In this document: piece by piece, positions 50,177-60,469 of the stretch | Layout: each line of letters opens with the position of its first letter | How positions within the stretch are numbered: position 1 is the stretch's first letter | NCBI RefSeq assembly: GCF_020532665.2 | Contig: NZ_JAIWPG020000002.1 | Location: 248,001 to 312,000, forward strand | Direction: 5' to 3' | DNA length: 64,000 bases | Source of the DNA: Lelliottia sp. WAP21 | Lineage (GTDB): Bacteria > Pseudomonadota > Gammaproteobacteria > Enterobacterales > Enterobacteriaceae | Program-made: the position numbers and the translations under genes | Notes under the pieces: generated by a model | Seen by the model: the letters and a program-made list of their open reading frames with translations, nothing else | What the model was told of the DNA's origin: nothing | Database searches by the model: none

Positions 50177-50205
50177 ATTATGCGTATAGACCCTTGCAGC
50201 GTCAA
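50177..50205 (-). promoter_or_regulatory. Sigma-70 promoter of the tRNA operon with GC-rich discriminator
   Basis: On the minus strand TTGACG (-35) and CATAAT (-10) are 17 bases apart. They are followed by GCGCCCCGC, the GC-rich discriminator typical of stringently controlled stable-RNA promoters. Transcription would start about 35 bases before metT. Confidence 0.85.
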
Positions 50206-50321
50206 CACCTTTTTCAACGAAAATGTCCTGAATGTGACTGTTTGGTTAGGTTGCGAACAGCGTGACCGAATATTCGGCAATTATTGTTTATTAATCGTTT
50301 TTGTTGAACAAAATCGACAAC

Positions 50322-50343
50322 AAAAAAAGGCCCCGAAGGGCCT
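50322..50343 (-). terminator. Terminator of asnB
   Basis: AGGCCC / GGGCCT around a CGAA loop (TTCG on the minus strand) is followed on the minus strand by a U-tract of six to seven. It lies 16 bases past the asnB stop. Confidence 0.88.
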
Positions 50344-50359
50344 TTTAGATCGGATGGGA

Positions 50360-52024
50360 TCATTTATACGCAGACTGGTGAACGCCTACCGCACGTCCTG
50401 AAGGATCGTTCATGGATTTGAACGATTCGTCCCACTCAATCGCTTTTGCAGAAGAGCAGGCGACTGAGGGGCCGCCAGGCACGCATTCTGCTGCGCTTGG
50501 GACCGGGAACAGCTCTTCAAAAATTTCACGATACAGATAGGCTTCTTTAGAACCCGGGGTGTTATACGGGAAACGGAAGCTGGCGGTTTCCAGTTGTTGA
50601 TCGGTCACGTGCTTAGCGGCCACTTCTTTCAGGGTGTCGATCCAGCTGTAGCCTACGCCATCAGAGAACTGTTCTTTCTGGCGCCAGGCGACGCTTGCCG
50701 GCAGATAGGATTCAAAACATTCGCGCAGGATATGTTTTTCCATTTTGCCGTTACCGCACATTTTATCTTGCGGGTTGATACGCATGGCGACATCAAGGAA
50801 TTTTTTGTCCAGGAACGGGACACGGGCTTCCACGCCCCACGCGGACATCGCTTTGTTGGCGCGGGCACAGTCAAACATATGCAGCGCCTGCAGCTTACGC
50901 ACTGTTTCTTCATGCAGCTCTTTTGCATCTGGCGCTTTGTGGAAGTATAAATAGCCGCCGAACACTTCATCCGAGCCTTCGCCGGAGAGCACCATCTTAA
51001 TGCCCATCGCCTTGATTTTGCGGGACATCAGGTACATTGGCGTCGAGGCGCGAATAGTGGTCACATCATAGGTTTCAATGTGATAAATCACATCACGAAT
51101 CGCATCCAGCCCTTCCTGCACGGTGAAGTGAATTTCATGGTGCACGGTGCCAAGATGGTTAGCCACTTCCTGAGCGGCTTTCAGATCGGGTGCACCTTCC
51201 AGACCGACGGCAAAGGAGTGCAGCTGCGGCCACCAGGCCTCGGAACGCTCCTGATCTTCAACGCGACGTGCGGCATATTTCTTGGTGATGGCAGAAATGA
51301 CAGACGAGTCCAGACCGCCTGAGAGCAGCACGCCGTAAGGAACGTCTGACATCAGGTGGCTTTTAACCGCCTCTTCCAGCGCCTGGGTCAGTTCCACTTT
51401 GTCGGTCACGTTGTCTTTAACCGCGTCATAATCAAACCAGTCGCGCTGATAGTACGAACGGATTTCACCGTCTTTGCTCCACAGGAAGCTTCCGGCCGGA
51501 AACTCTTTGATGGTGCGACAAACCGGTACCAGCGCTTTCATTTCAGAGGCAACATAGAAGTTACCGTGTTCGTCATGGCCCATGTACAGCGGAATGATAC
51601 CGATATGGTCACGGGCGATCAGGTAAGCGTCTTTTTCGCTGTCGTACAGAGCGAAGGCGAACATCCCCTGGAGATCGTCAAGGAATTCAGGGCCTTTTTC
51701 CTGGTACAGCGCCAGAATCACTTCGCAGTCGGAACCCGTCTGGAAGGCATAGCGATCGCCATATTCCGCGCGCAGCGCCTGATGGTTATAAATTTCACCG
51801 TTAACGGCCAGCGCGTGCGTTTTTTTCTCGTTATACAGCGGCTGAGCCCCGGCGTTGACGTCAACAATGGACAGGCGTTCATGCGCCAGAATCGCTTTAT
51901 CGCTTGCGTAGACGCCAGACCAGTCCGGACCGCGGTGACGCATCAGACGAGACAGTTCCAGTGCCTTTTTGCGCAGTTCGCCTGCGTCAGTTTTAATATC
52001 CAGTACGCCAAAAATAGAACACAT
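50360..52024 (-). CDS. asnB: Glutamine-dependent asparagine synthetase B
   Basis: AsnB converts aspartate to asparagine with ATP and glutamine. It has 554 residues as in E. coli. The N-terminus MCSIFGVLDIK exposes the catalytic Cys after Met removal (class-II glutaminase). The synthetase domain has the PP-loop LSGGLDSSVISAITKK and GEGSDEVFGGYLYFHKAP. It lies between the tRNA operon and the nag operon as in E. coli. The 220 bp upstream to the nagD terminator are AT-rich and should hold the promoter. Confidence 0.97.
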   Translation of the reverse strand: MCSIFGVLDIKTDAGELRKKALELSRLMRHRGPDWSGVYASDKAILAHERLSIVDVNAGAQPLYNEKKTHALAVNGEIYNHQALRAEYGDRYAFQTGSDCEVILALYQEKGPEFLDDLQGMFAFALYDSEKDAYLIARDHIGIIPLYMGHDEHGNFYVASEMKALVPVCRTIKEFPAGSFLWSKDGEIRSYYQRDWFDYDAVKDNVTDKVELTQALEEAVKSHLMSDVPYGVLLSGGLDSSVISAITKKYAARRVEDQERSEAWWPQLHSFAVGLEGAPDLKAAQEVANHLGTVHHEIHFTVQEGLDAIRDVIYHIETYDVTTIRASTPMYLMSRKIKAMGIKMVLSGEGSDEVFGGYLYFHKAPDAKELHEETVRKLQALHMFDCARANKAMSAWGVEARVPFLDKKFLDVAMRINPQDKMCGNGKMEKHILRECFESYLPASVAWRQKEQFSDGVGYSWIDTLKEVAAKHVTDQQLETASFRFPYNTPGSKEAYLYREIFEELFPVPSAAECVPGGPSVACSSAKAIEWDESFKSMNDPSGRAVGVHQSAYK

Positions 52025-52244
52025 AACCTTCTCCGTTAACCCTGTAGCCGTGTGATGTTGCTTGCTTATGAAAATGCCGCAAAACAGCCTGGGTGCGCAA
52101 GGGTTTTAGGTGGTGAAAAGTAAAAAGTGCAATGCTGATTGCTGAATGTTGAAAATTACGTATGCCTGAAGAGCATTTATTGATGAATATGCAATAAAAA
52201 CGACTTTTCGTTAGATTTTGCGCTGTTTTGGTTGCCGCAAAATG

Positions 52245-52268
52245 AAAAAACCACGCGCATTGGCGTGG
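52245..52268 (-). terminator. Terminator of the nagBACD operon
   Basis: CCACGC / GCGTGG around GCATTG is followed on the minus strand by six U. It lies 9 bases past the nagD stop. Confidence 0.87.
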
Positions 52269-52276
52269 TTTCAGGG

Positions 52277-53029
52277 TCAAATGACGTCGATCTCGGCGAC
52301 AGAGGGGTAAATCCAGCTGGGTCGGAAGGGCATCGAATCGATATCGTCGATAGTCGATACGCCGGACAACACAAGGATAGTCTCCAGCCCGGCCTGGAAT
52401 CCGGCCAGAATATCGGTGCGAAGGTTATCACCGACAATGACCGTTTGCTCTGAGTGCGCCTGCATCTTATTAAGGGCTGCGCGGATGATCCACGGGCTGG
52501 GTTTGCCGACATAGAACGGCTTGCGGCCCGAGATTTTCTCAATGCCCGCGCAGAGCGCGCCACACGCGGGATAAAAACCGCGGCCATGGGTATCAGGATT
52601 GGTGGCGATAAAACGGGCGCCGTTAGCCACAAAGAAGGACGCTTTGTGCATCATTTCCCAGTTATAGGAGCGCGTTTCACCCACGATCACAAAATCCGGA
52701 TTGACATCGGTAATCGTGAAGCCTGCTTTATAAAGCTCGTGAATGAGTGCACCTTCGCCGACCACATAGGCTTTTTTACCTTCCTGACGCTTCAGAAAAT
52801 CTGCCGTGGCCATCGCAGAGGTATAGAAGACGCTGTCCGGGACGTCCACACCGGCGGTAGCGAATCGGTTTGCCAAATCTTGCCCGGTCTGTGACGGATA
52901 GTTGGTAAGCAGCACCAGCGGCATGCCCTTTTCCAGGATGCGGTTCAGAAATTCTGCCGCTCCGGGTACAGCAACGTTGTCGTGCATTAGCACGCCATCA
53001 ATATCACAAATCACATTCTGAATGGTCAT
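52277..53029 (-). CDS. nagD: HAD-family nucleotide phosphatase NagD
   Basis: NagD dephosphorylates nucleoside monophosphates, preferring UMP, and belongs to the HAD class IIA family. It has 250 residues as in E. coli. HAD motif I is CDIDGVLMHDN, motif II VLLTNYPSQT, motif III lies around VGKPSPW and motif IV is VIVGDNLRTDILAG. It is the last gene of the nag operon, 47 bases after nagC; its link to amino-sugar use is unclear. Confidence 0.95.
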   Translation of the reverse strand: MTIQNVICDIDGVLMHDNVAVPGAAEFLNRILEKGMPLVLLTNYPSQTGQDLANRFATAGVDVPDSVFYTSAMATADFLKRQEGKKAYVVGEGALIHELYKAGFTITDVNPDFVIVGETRSYNWEMMHKASFFVANGARFIATNPDTHGRGFYPACGALCAGIEKISGRKPFYVGKPSPWIIRAALNKMQAHSEQTVIVGDNLRTDILAGFQAGLETILVLSGVSTIDDIDSMPFRPSWIYPSVAEIDVI

Positions 53030-53076
53030 GGACTACCTGGCATCTCGAAAAAAGAAGGCGTAACTATAAAGTGCTC

Positions 53077-54297
53077 TTAGCTTTCCAGCAAACGCTGGAG
53101 TAACAGACCGTTAAGCATGGCGCGTTTCACCAGGGCGAAAGCGCCGATGGCAGAACGATGGTCGAGCGTGGAGCGTACCACGGGCAGATTCTGGCGAAAC
53201 GCCTTCAGTGCCTGAGTATTAATGCAGCCTTCAATCGCCGGCAGCAGCACTTTTTCGGCTTCGGTAATTTCGCCTGCAATCACGATTTTTTGCGGGTTGA
53301 AGAGGTTGATGGCGATGGCGATGGTTTTACCCAAGTGGCGACCCACCTGTTCAATCACCTCGCAGGCCAGCGCATCGCCTTTGTTAGCGGCTTTACAGAT
53401 GGCGGTAATTTTGCAGTCTTCCAGGGTGACACGGCTTTGATAGCCTTGTTCAAGCAAATGGCGCACGCGTTGTTCAATCGCGGCGTTGGCTGCCACGGTC
53501 TCCAGACAGCCGAAGTTGCCGCAGTGACAGCGCTCACCGAGAGGATCAACCTGGATATGGCCAATCTCGCCCACGTTGCCGTTGCGACCAATAAAGATAC
53601 GACCATTCGAGATGATCCCGGCCCCGGTACCACGGTGGACGCGCACCAGAATAGAGTCTTCACAGTCCTGACTTGCGCCAAAATAGTGCTCGGCCAGCGC
53701 CAGACTGCGAATATCATGACCAACATAGCAGGTTACGTTGAAGCGTTTTTCCAGTGCCTGGACCAGCCCCCAGTTCTCCACCTGAATATGCGGCATATAG
53801 CGAATCACGCCGCTTTCGGGATCGACCAGACCGGGTAAAATCACCGAGATGGCGATAAGCTCACGAATTTTTCGCTGACTGTTTTCGATAAACTGGGCGA
53901 TGGTATTGAGCAACGCGTGTTCGAGCGTCTCTTGCGTGCGTTCTGGCAGGGGATAATGTTCTTCGGCAATCGCCTTGCTGCTCATATCGTAGAGCGTGAG
54001 CGTGGTATCATGACGGCCCAGTCGCACGCCAATAGCGTGGAAATTGCGGGTTTCGGTCACGATGGAGATGGCGCGGCGACCTCCGGTAGAGGCCTGCTGA
54101 TCGACTTCTTTGATCAGGCCGCGCTCAATAAGCTGACGCGTAATTTTCGTTACGCTGGCGGGCGCAAGTTGGCTTTGTTCGGCAATCTGAATGCGTGAGA
54201 TAGGACCGTGCTGGTCAATCAGACGATAAACAGCTGCGCCGTTGAGTTGTTTTACGAGGTCAACATTACCAATTTGAGCTTGTCCGCCAGATGTCAT
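53077..54297 (-). CDS. nagC: N-acetylglucosamine regulator NagC (ROK family)
   Basis: NagC represses the nag genes when GlcNAc-6-phosphate is absent and activates some others. It has 406 residues as in E. coli. An N-terminal winged HTH (RIQIAEQSQLAPASVTKITRQL) is followed by a ROK sugar-binding domain with the zinc motif CHCGNFGCLETVA and GHIQVDPLG. It is coupled to nagA, 8 bases upstream. Its operators are predicted between nagB and nagE. Confidence 0.96.
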   Translation of the reverse strand: MTSGGQAQIGNVDLVKQLNGAAVYRLIDQHGPISRIQIAEQSQLAPASVTKITRQLIERGLIKEVDQQASTGGRRAISIVTETRNFHAIGVRLGRHDTTLTLYDMSSKAIAEEHYPLPERTQETLEHALLNTIAQFIENSQRKIRELIAISVILPGLVDPESGVIRYMPHIQVENWGLVQALEKRFNVTCYVGHDIRSLALAEHYFGASQDCEDSILVRVHRGTGAGIISNGRIFIGRNGNVGEIGHIQVDPLGERCHCGNFGCLETVAANAAIEQRVRHLLEQGYQSRVTLEDCKITAICKAANKGDALACEVIEQVGRHLGKTIAIAINLFNPQKIVIAGEITEAEKVLLPAIEGCINTQALKAFRQNLPVVRSTLDHRSAIGAFALVKRAMLNGLLLQRLLES

Positions 54298-54305
54298 ACT
54301 TTTGC

Positions 54306-55454
54306 TTACTCAGTGACGACCTCGTTACCATTAACGATGGTCTTAATGATTTTATAATCGCGTGTAAATGCGGTGAGGTTAGCGACTTTACCCGGCGTGA
54401 TGGCGCCCAGTTGTTTTTCCACGCCAATCGCACGAGCGGGGTAGAGCGTTGCCATGCGCAGCACTTCGTCCAGTGCAATGCCGCAATGTTCCACCAGGTT
54501 GCGTACCCCTTCGATCATCGTTAAAGAGGAGCCGCTCAGCGTACCGTTCTCATCCACACACAATCCATTACGGTAGTATATTGTTTTACCAGCAAAAATG
54601 AACTGTTCAATATTCGCCCCGGCCGGTGCCGTTGCGTCGGTGACCAGGCACAGCTTGTCGCCTTTCAGGCGTTTGGCGTTGCGAATGTTAGCGTAATCAA
54701 CGTGCATGCCGTCTGCGATGATGCCGCAATACCAGTCTGGCTCATCAAAAATCGCCCCGGCAAGGCCTGGTTCACGGCCCGTGATGTAAGGCATGGCGTT
54801 AAAAAGATGCGTCGCAAACGTAATACCCGCGCGGTAACCGGCCTTCGCTTCTTTCAGCGTGGCGTTGGAATGTCCGGCAGACACGACAATACCTGCCGCA
54901 GCAAGTTGAGTAATTACCTCGGGCGCAACCATTTCTGGTGCAAGGGTCACTTTGGTAATCACATCGGCATTTGCACAGAGGAAATCAACCAGCTCAGCAT
55001 CGGGCTTGCGCACGAAGTCAGGATTGTGGGTGCCTTTCTTGACGATATTGAGCCACGGGCCTTCAAGGTGCAGACCGAGCGCCTGATGTGGATGTTTTGC
55101 CAGATAGTCGCGCATCACGCGGACGCCTTGTTTCATCAGGTCGTCGCTGGTGGTGATAAGCGTAGGCAGATAGCTGGTGCAGCCCGATTTTTCGTTGGCT
55201 TTTTGCATGATTTCCAGCGTTTCAACGGTGACCGCCTCTGCGGTGTCATTGAACTGGACGCCGCCACAGCCGTTAAGCTGAACGTCAATAAAACCGGGGG
55301 AGATGATGGCTCCATTGAGTGAGCGCTGCTCAATTCCCGACGGCAGATCTGCCAGCGGACAAACTCGTTCAATCAGGCCATCAGCGATAACAATCGCGTG
55401 GTCATCCAGAATTTCATGGCCGGTATAAATCCGACCGTGGGTTAATGCATACAT
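54306..55454 (-). CDS. nagA: N-acetylglucosamine-6-phosphate deacetylase
   Basis: NagA removes acetate from GlcNAc-6-phosphate to give glucosamine-6-phosphate. ATG 55454 gives 382 residues ([14 protein letters not shown]), the E. coli length. The amidohydrolase metal site is in [31 protein letters not shown] and [10 protein letters not shown]. An imperfect CCGCC/GGCGG stem in the 54-bp gap behind nagB may reduce its expression relative to nagB. Confidence 0.96.
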   Translation of the reverse strand: MYALTHGRIYTGHEILDDHAIVIADGLIERVCPLADLPSGIEQRSLNGAIISPGFIDVQLNGCGGVQFNDTAEAVTVETLEIMQKANEKSGCTSYLPTLITTSDDLMKQGVRVMRDYLAKHPHQALGLHLEGPWLNIVKKGTHNPDFVRKPDAELVDFLCANADVITKVTLAPEMVAPEVITQLAAAGIVVSAGHSNATLKEAKAGYRAGITFATHLFNAMPYITGREPGLAGAIFDEPDWYCGIIADGMHVDYANIRNAKRLKGDKLCLVTDATAPAGANIEQFIFAGKTIYYRNGLCVDENGTLSGSSLTMIEGVRNLVEHCGIALDEVLRMATLYPARAIGVEKQLGAITPGKVANLTAFTRDYKIIKTIVNGNEVVTE

Positions 55455-55508
55455 AACGACCCCCGGTTTAAAAATCGTCCGCCCCTTCGAAAAGAGGCGG
55501 CTATTCAC

Positions 55509-56309
55509 TTACAGACCTTTAATATTTTCCGCTTCTAACTCGTTGAAGTATTTCAGCGTTTTAACTTTCAGTTCCATGGTGGACGGCTCGTCGCACACGA
55601 CAACGGCTTTTGGATGCAGCTGCAGGCAGCTGATGGTCCACATGTGGTTCACGTTGCCTTCAACTGCTGCCTGCAACGCCAGGGCTTTCACATTGCCCAG
55701 CACCAGAATCATCACTTCTTCCGCATCCAGCAGCGTGCCGACGCCCACGGTCAGCGCGTATTTTGGCACCTGATTAACGTCACCATCAAAGAAGCGGGAG
55801 TTTGCCACGCGGGTGTCATGGGTCAGCGTTTTAATGCGCGTACGGGATGCCAGAGAAGAAGCCGGTTCGTTAAAGGCGATATGACCATCGTTACCGACGC
55901 CGCCCATAAAGAGATTAATTTTGCCGTAGGAACGGATTTTTTCTTCGTACTGACGGCATTCTGCGTCAATATCAGGCGCATTTCCATTCAGCAGGTTAAT
56001 ATTTTCAGGTTGAATATCAACGTGATCAAAGAAATTGCGGTGCATGAAGCTATGGTAGCTTTCCGGATGTTCCTTTGGCAGACCCACATACTCATCCATG
56101 TTGAAGGTAACAACATGCTTAAAGCTAACCTGGCCCGCTTTGTGCATTTCAACTAATGCTTTATAGGCGGTCAGCGGCGTGCCGCCGGTTGGAAGACCCA
56201 GAACGAAAGGACGATCGGCGGTTGGCTTGAACGCATTGATGCGGTTAACGATATGACGTGCAGCCCATTTACCGACCTGTTCAGCTGTTGCCAGGGGAAT
56301 CAGTCTCAT
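55509..56309 (-). CDS. nagB: Glucosamine-6-phosphate deaminase
   Basis: NagB converts glucosamine-6-phosphate to fructose-6-phosphate and ammonia and is allosterically activated by GlcNAc-6-phosphate. It has 266 residues as in E. coli. Key segments are [27 protein letters not shown] with the catalytic Asp, [15 protein letters not shown] with the His of the catalytic dyad, and [10 protein letters not shown]. It is the first gene of the nag operon, divergent from nagE. Confidence 0.97.
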   Translation of the reverse strand: MRLIPLATAEQVGKWAARHIVNRINAFKPTADRPFVLGLPTGGTPLTAYKALVEMHKAGQVSFKHVVTFNMDEYVGLPKEHPESYHSFMHRNFFDHVDIQPENINLLNGNAPDIDAECRQYEEKIRSYGKINLFMGGVGNDGHIAFNEPASSLASRTRIKTLTHDTRVANSRFFDGDVNQVPKYALTVGVGTLLDAEEVMILVLGNVKALALQAAVEGNVNHMWTISCLQLHPKAVVVCDEPSTMELKVKTLKYFNELEAENIKGL

Positions 56310-56406
56310 TGTTCACCTCTAAGTTAACGTAAAAAAGGGGGCGGATAGCGTGCCTGAAACTGAATTAAGCGTAACCTGGATCACGGGAATCAGGGTCAAT
56401 CCGTCT

Positions 56407-56429
56407 TGATTTTTTGAATGATAAAATAA
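56407..56429. promoter_or_regulatory. Predicted NagC operator proximal to nagB
   Basis: TGATTTTTTGAATGATAAAATAA is an imperfect palindrome of the AT-rich NagC type (reverse strand TTATTTTATCATTC...). It lies about 100 bases in front of nagB, where E. coli has its BoxB. NagC is thought to bridge this site and the nagE-proximal site by DNA looping. Confidence 0.7.
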
Positions 56430-56473
56430 GTTTTCGCTCTTAGCCAGTCCGGAGGAGGGTTATTAACGATATT

Positions 56474-56490
56474 TGGTGACAAAACTCACA
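56474..56490. promoter_or_regulatory. Predicted CRP site between nagB and nagE
   Basis: TGGTGACAAAACTCACA fits TGTGA-N6-TCACA with a single mismatch. It lies between the two NagC operators, as in E. coli, and would serve both divergent promoters under catabolite control. Confidence 0.75.
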
Positions 56491-56514
56491 AAAAATACGT
56501 GTTTAATTTGCGAT

Positions 56515-56537
56515 ACGAATTAATTTTTCACACACTC
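56515..56537. promoter_or_regulatory. Predicted NagC operator proximal to nagE
   Basis: ACGAATTAATTTTTCACAC plus the following bases has the AATTAATTT...TCACAC character of the E. coli BoxE and lies about 100 bases before nagE. Its centre is about 108 bases from the nagB-proximal site, roughly ten helical turns, which suits repression by looping. Confidence 0.65.
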
Positions 56538-56634
56538 ACAATGCCAGTGAATCATCCACTGAATTGATAAGTTGTAACACTATAAAAACGCAGCTGAGAA
56601 CGTGCCTTAAACGGGGTCTCATAGGGGGAATAAG

Positions 56635-58584
56635 ATGAATATTTTAGGTTTTTTCCAGCGACTAGGGCGGGCTTTACAGCTCCCTATCGCTGTATTGCCG
56701 GTGGCAGCGCTGTTGCTGCGATTTGGGCAACCCGATCTTCTTAATGTACCGTTCATCGCGCAAGCGGGCGGCGCAATCTTTGATAACCTGGCGCTGATTT
56801 TTGCCATCGGTGTGGCCTCTAGCTGGTCGAAAGACAGCGCAGGTGCGGCAGCGTTAGCAGGTGCAGTAGGTTACTTTATCCTGACCAAAGCGATGGTCAC
56901 CATCAACCCGGAAATCAATATGGGTGTACTGGCCGGTATCATTACCGGTCTCGTCGGTGGTGCTGTCTACAACCGTTGGTCCGGTATCAAACTGCCTGAT
57001 TTCCTGAGCTTCTTCGGTGGTAAACGCTTTGTACCGATCGCGACAGGCTTCTTCTGTTTGATCCTGGCGGCGATTTTTGGCTACGTCTGGCCGCCGGTTC
57101 AGCATGCAATCCATGCAGGCGGCGAATGGATCGTCTCTGCGGGCGCATTGGGTTCAGGCATCTTTGGCTTCATTAACCGTCTGTTGATCCCAACGGGTCT
57201 GCATCAGGTTCTGAATACCATTGCCTGGTTCCAGATTGGTGAGTTCACCAACGCAGCCGGCGCAGTCTTCCACGGTGACATTAACCGCTTCTACGCGGGT
57301 GACGGCACTGCGGGTATGTTCATGTCTGGCTTCTTCCCAATCATGATGTTTGGTCTGCCTGGTGCCGCACTGGCGATGTACTTTGCCGCGCCTAAAGCAC
57401 GTCGTCCAATGGTGGGCGGTATGCTGCTGTCCGTCGCAATTACGGCCTTCCTGACCGGCGTTACCGAGCCGCTGGAATTCCTGTTCATGTTCCTGGCTCC
57501 GCTGCTGTATCTCCTGCACGCGGTGTTGACCGGTATCAGCCTGTATGTCGCCACGCTGCTGGGCATCCATGCTGGCTTCTCGTTCTCTGCGGGTGCCATT
57601 GACTACGTTCTGATGTACAACCTGCCAGCGGCAAGTAAAAACGTCTGGATGCTGGTGGTCATGGGTCTGGTCTTCTTTGCCATTTACTTCGTTCTGTTCT
57701 CTGCGGTCATCCGCATGTTCAACCTGAAAACCCCAGGTCGTGAAGATAAAGACGATGAGATCGTTAGCGAAGAAGCCAACAGCAATACGGAAGAGGGATT
57801 AACCCAGCTGGCGACGAATTACATCGCAGCAGTGGGCGGTACCGATAACCTGAAAGCGATTGACGCCTGTATTACCCGTCTGCGTCTGACGGTGGCAGAT
57901 TCTGGCCGCGTCAGTGATGCCATGTGTAAGCGCCTGGGTGCTTCCGGCGTGGTGAAACTGAACAAACAGACCATTCAGGTCATTGTGGGTGCAAAAGCGG
58001 AATCTATCGGCGACGAAATGAAGAAAGTCGTCGCACGTGGTCCGGTTGCGGCGGTATCTGCGGATAGCGCACCCGCAGCAGCTGCCCCGGTGGCGAAGCC
58101 ACAGGCAGTGCCTAATGCGGTCACTATCGCTTCACTCGTCTCACCTGTGACCGGTGAAGTCGTTGCGATTGAACAAGTGCCAGATGAAGCTTTCGCCAGT
58201 AAAGCTGTTGGCGACGGTGTGGCGGTGAAACCAACGGAGAAAACCGTTGTATCCCCGGCAGCCGGTACCATTGTGAAAATCTTCAACACCAACCACGCAT
58301 TCTGCCTGGAAACGGAAAAAGGCGCGGAAATCGTCGTCCATATGGGCATCGATACTGTCGCGCTTGGCGGTAAAGGCTTTACGCGTCTGGTGGAAGAGGG
58401 CGCTGAAGTGGTGGCAGGCCAGCCGATTCTGGAAATGGATCTGGACTTCCTGAACGCGAATGCGCGTTCCATGATTAGCCCGGTCGTTTGCAGCAACATC
58501 GACGACTTCAGTGGCCTGGTCATCCAGGCGAAAGGTCAGGTTGTTGCGGGCCAGACGCCACTGTACGAGATTAAAGGCAAGTAA
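56635..58584 (+). CDS. nagE: N-acetylglucosamine PTS permease NagE (EIICBA)
   Basis: NagE imports GlcNAc and phosphorylates it. The 649-residue chain has the EIIC membrane domain (about 1-365, QRLGRALQLPIAVLPVAALLL start), EIIB at about 390-465 with the phospho-Cys412 in KAIDACITRLRL, and EIIA at about 500-649 with phospho-His569 in EIVVHMGIDTV. The linker is rich in Ala and Pro. Both catalytic positions match those of E. coli NagE (648 residues). AGGGGGAATAAG precedes the ATG. A terminator follows. Confidence 0.97.
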   Translation: MNILGFFQRLGRALQLPIAVLPVAALLLRFGQPDLLNVPFIAQAGGAIFDNLALIFAIGVASSWSKDSAGAAALAGAVGYFILTKAMVTINPEINMGVLAGIITGLVGGAVYNRWSGIKLPDFLSFFGGKRFVPIATGFFCLILAAIFGYVWPPVQHAIHAGGEWIVSAGALGSGIFGFINRLLIPTGLHQVLNTIAWFQIGEFTNAAGAVFHGDINRFYAGDGTAGMFMSGFFPIMMFGLPGAALAMYFAAPKARRPMVGGMLLSVAITAFLTGVTEPLEFLFMFLAPLLYLLHAVLTGISLYVATLLGIHAGFSFSAGAIDYVLMYNLPAASKNVWMLVVMGLVFFAIYFVLFSAVIRMFNLKTPGREDKDDEIVSEEANSNTEEGLTQLATNYIAAVGGTDNLKAIDACITRLRLTVADSGRVSDAMCKRLGASGVVKLNKQTIQVIVGAKAESIGDEMKKVVARGPVAAVSADSAPAAAAPVAKPQAVPNAVTIASLVSPVTGEVVAIEQVPDEAFASKAVGDGVAVKPTEKTVVSPAAGTIVKIFNTNHAFCLETEKGAEIVVHMGIDTVALGGKGFTRLVEEGAEVVAGQPILEMDLDFLNANARSMISPVVCSNIDDFSGLVIQAKGQVVAGQTPLYEIKGK

Positions 58585-58610
58585 TCGCTCCTGAGTAGAG
58601 TCATGCCTTC

Positions 58611-58642
58611 AGCGGCGGGGATATTCCCTGCCGCTTTTTTTT
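58611..58642 (+). terminator. Terminator of nagE
   Basis: AGCGGC / GCCGCT with an inner GG/CC pairing around ATATT is followed by eight T. It lies 27 bases past the nagE stop. Confidence 0.86.
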
Positions 58643-58752
58643 GCAGCAAATATCCCCATTATTTACTTCAGGGACGTTTTAAGGGTTGTCACTGCGTCCG
58701 GCTTATAAGATCATATGCCGTTATACGTTATTTACGCCTTGAGGAATCCACG

Positions 58753-60420
58753 ATGAGTGAGGCTGAAGCCCGCCCGAGTAACTTTATTCGTCAGATCATC
58801 GATGAAGATCTGGCCAGTGGTAAGCACACCACAGTGCATACCCGTTTCCCGCCGGAGCCAAACGGCTACCTGCACATTGGTCATGCAAAATCCATCTGCC
58901 TGAACTTTGGTATCGCGCAAGACTATCAGGGGCAGTGCAACCTGCGTTTCGATGACACCAACCCAGTAAAAGAAGACATCGAATACGTAGAGTCCATCAA
59001 GAACGACGTGCAATGGCTGGGCTTCAACTGGTCTGGCGATATCTGCTACTCCTCTGACTATTTTGATCAGCTGTACGCCTACGCGGTCGAGCTGATTAAT
59101 AAAGGTCTGGCGTACGTCGACGAGCTGTCTGCTGAAGAGATCCGCGAATACCGTGGTTCCCTGACCGCGCCGGGTAAAAACAGCCCGTTCCGCGATCGCA
59201 GTGTTGAAGAGAACCTGGCGCTGTTCGAAAAAATGCGTGCGGGTGGCTTCGAAGAAGGTAAAGCCTGTCTGCGTGCCAAAATTGATATGGCCTCGCCGTT
59301 CATCGTGATGCGCGATCCGGTTCTGTACCGTATTAAGTTTGCCGAACACCACCAGACGGGTAACAAGTGGTGCATCTACCCGATGTACGACTTTACCCAC
59401 TGCATCAGCGATGCGCTGGAAGGCATTACTCACTCACTGTGTACGCTTGAGTTCCAGGATAACCGCCGTCTGTACGACTGGGTTCTCGATAACATCACCA
59501 TTCCTGTGCATCCGCGTCAGTACGAGTTCTCTCGTCTGAATCTGGAATACACCGTGATGTCCAAGCGTAAGCTGAATCTGCTGGTAACGGATAAGCACGT
59601 AGAAGGCTGGGATGATCCACGTATGCCGACCATTTCCGGTCTGCGTCGTCGTGGCTATACGGCAGCGGCGATCCGCGAATTCTGTAAGCGCATTGGCGTG
59701 ACCAAGCAGGACAACACCATTGAGATGGCGTCTCTGGAGTCCTGTATTCGTGAAGATCTGAACGAAAACGCACCGCGTGCGATGGCGGTTATCGATCCGG
59801 TTAAGCTGGTTATCGAAAACTATCCGCAGGGTGAAAGCGAACTCGTTACGATGCCTAACCATCCCTCTAAACCGGAGATGGGCAGCCGTGACGTGCCGTT
59901 CAGCGGTGAGATCTGGATCGATCGTGCTGACTTCCGCGAAGAAGCTAACAAACAGTACAAACGTCTGGTCATGGGCAAAGAAGTGCGTCTGCGTAACGCC
60001 TACGTGATCAAAGCAGAACGCGTTGAAAAGGATGCCGACGGCACCATTACAACCATCTTCTGCACCTATGATGCTGAAACCCTGAGCAAAGATCCGGCCG
60101 ATGGTCGTAAAGTGAAGGGCGTGATCCACTGGGTGAGCGCTGCCCACGCACTGCCTGTTGAAATTCGTCTGTACGATCGTCTGTTCAGCGTAGCGAATCC
60201 CGGCGCTGCAGAAGACTTCCTGTCGGTGATGAACCCGGAATCACTGGTGATCAAGCAGGGCTTCGCAGAACCTTCGTTGAAAGCCGCAGAAGCGGGTAAA
60301 GCGTTCCAGTTCGAGCGAGAAGGGTACTTCTGTCTCGATAGCCGCTATGCAACGGCGGATAAATTGGTGTTTAACCGCACTGTAGGTCTGCGTGATACAT
60401 GGGCGAAAGCTGGCGAATAA
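58753..60420 (+). CDS. glnS: Glutaminyl-tRNA synthetase
   Basis: GlnS charges the glutamine tRNAs encoded at 49441-49945. It is a class-I synthetase of 555 residues (E. coli 554). The HIGH motif is [12 protein letters not shown] and the KMSKS equivalent VMSKRKLN. The anticodon-binding beta-barrels fill the C-terminal third. ATG 58753 follows TTGAGGAATCCACG; upstream in-frame codons back to 58603 run through the nagE terminator and are rejected. Confidence 0.97.
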   Translation: MSEAEARPSNFIRQIIDEDLASGKHTTVHTRFPPEPNGYLHIGHAKSICLNFGIAQDYQGQCNLRFDDTNPVKEDIEYVESIKNDVQWLGFNWSGDICYSSDYFDQLYAYAVELINKGLAYVDELSAEEIREYRGSLTAPGKNSPFRDRSVEENLALFEKMRAGGFEEGKACLRAKIDMASPFIVMRDPVLYRIKFAEHHQTGNKWCIYPMYDFTHCISDALEGITHSLCTLEFQDNRRLYDWVLDNITIPVHPRQYEFSRLNLEYTVMSKRKLNLLVTDKHVEGWDDPRMPTISGLRRRGYTAAAIREFCKRIGVTKQDNTIEMASLESCIREDLNENAPRAMAVIDPVKLVIENYPQGESELVTMPNHPSKPEMGSRDVPFSGEIWIDRADFREEANKQYKRLVMGKEVRLRNAYVIKAERVEKDADGTITTIFCTYDAETLSKDPADGRKVKGVIHWVSAAHALPVEIRLYDRLFSVANPGAAEDFLSVMNPESLVIKQGFAEPSLKAAEAGKAFQFEREGYFCLDSRYATADKLVFNRTVGLRDTWAKAGE

Positions 60421-60439
60421 GCTGCTGACGCTGACTAAA

Positions 60440-60465
60440 ACGCCGCATTCAGCGGCGTTTTTTTT
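60440..60465 (+). terminator. Terminator of glnS
   Basis: ACGCCGC / GCGGCGT around ATTCA is followed by eight T. It lies 20 bases past the glnS stop and 5 bases from the stop of the convergent lipoprotein gene. Confidence 0.88.
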
Positions 60466-60469
60466 ACGT

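Noticed and set aside
52150-52210. ArgR-type box upstream of asnB (TTGCATATTCATCA region)
   Set aside because: Only one half resembles the ARG box; the TGAAT half and the usual second box are missing.
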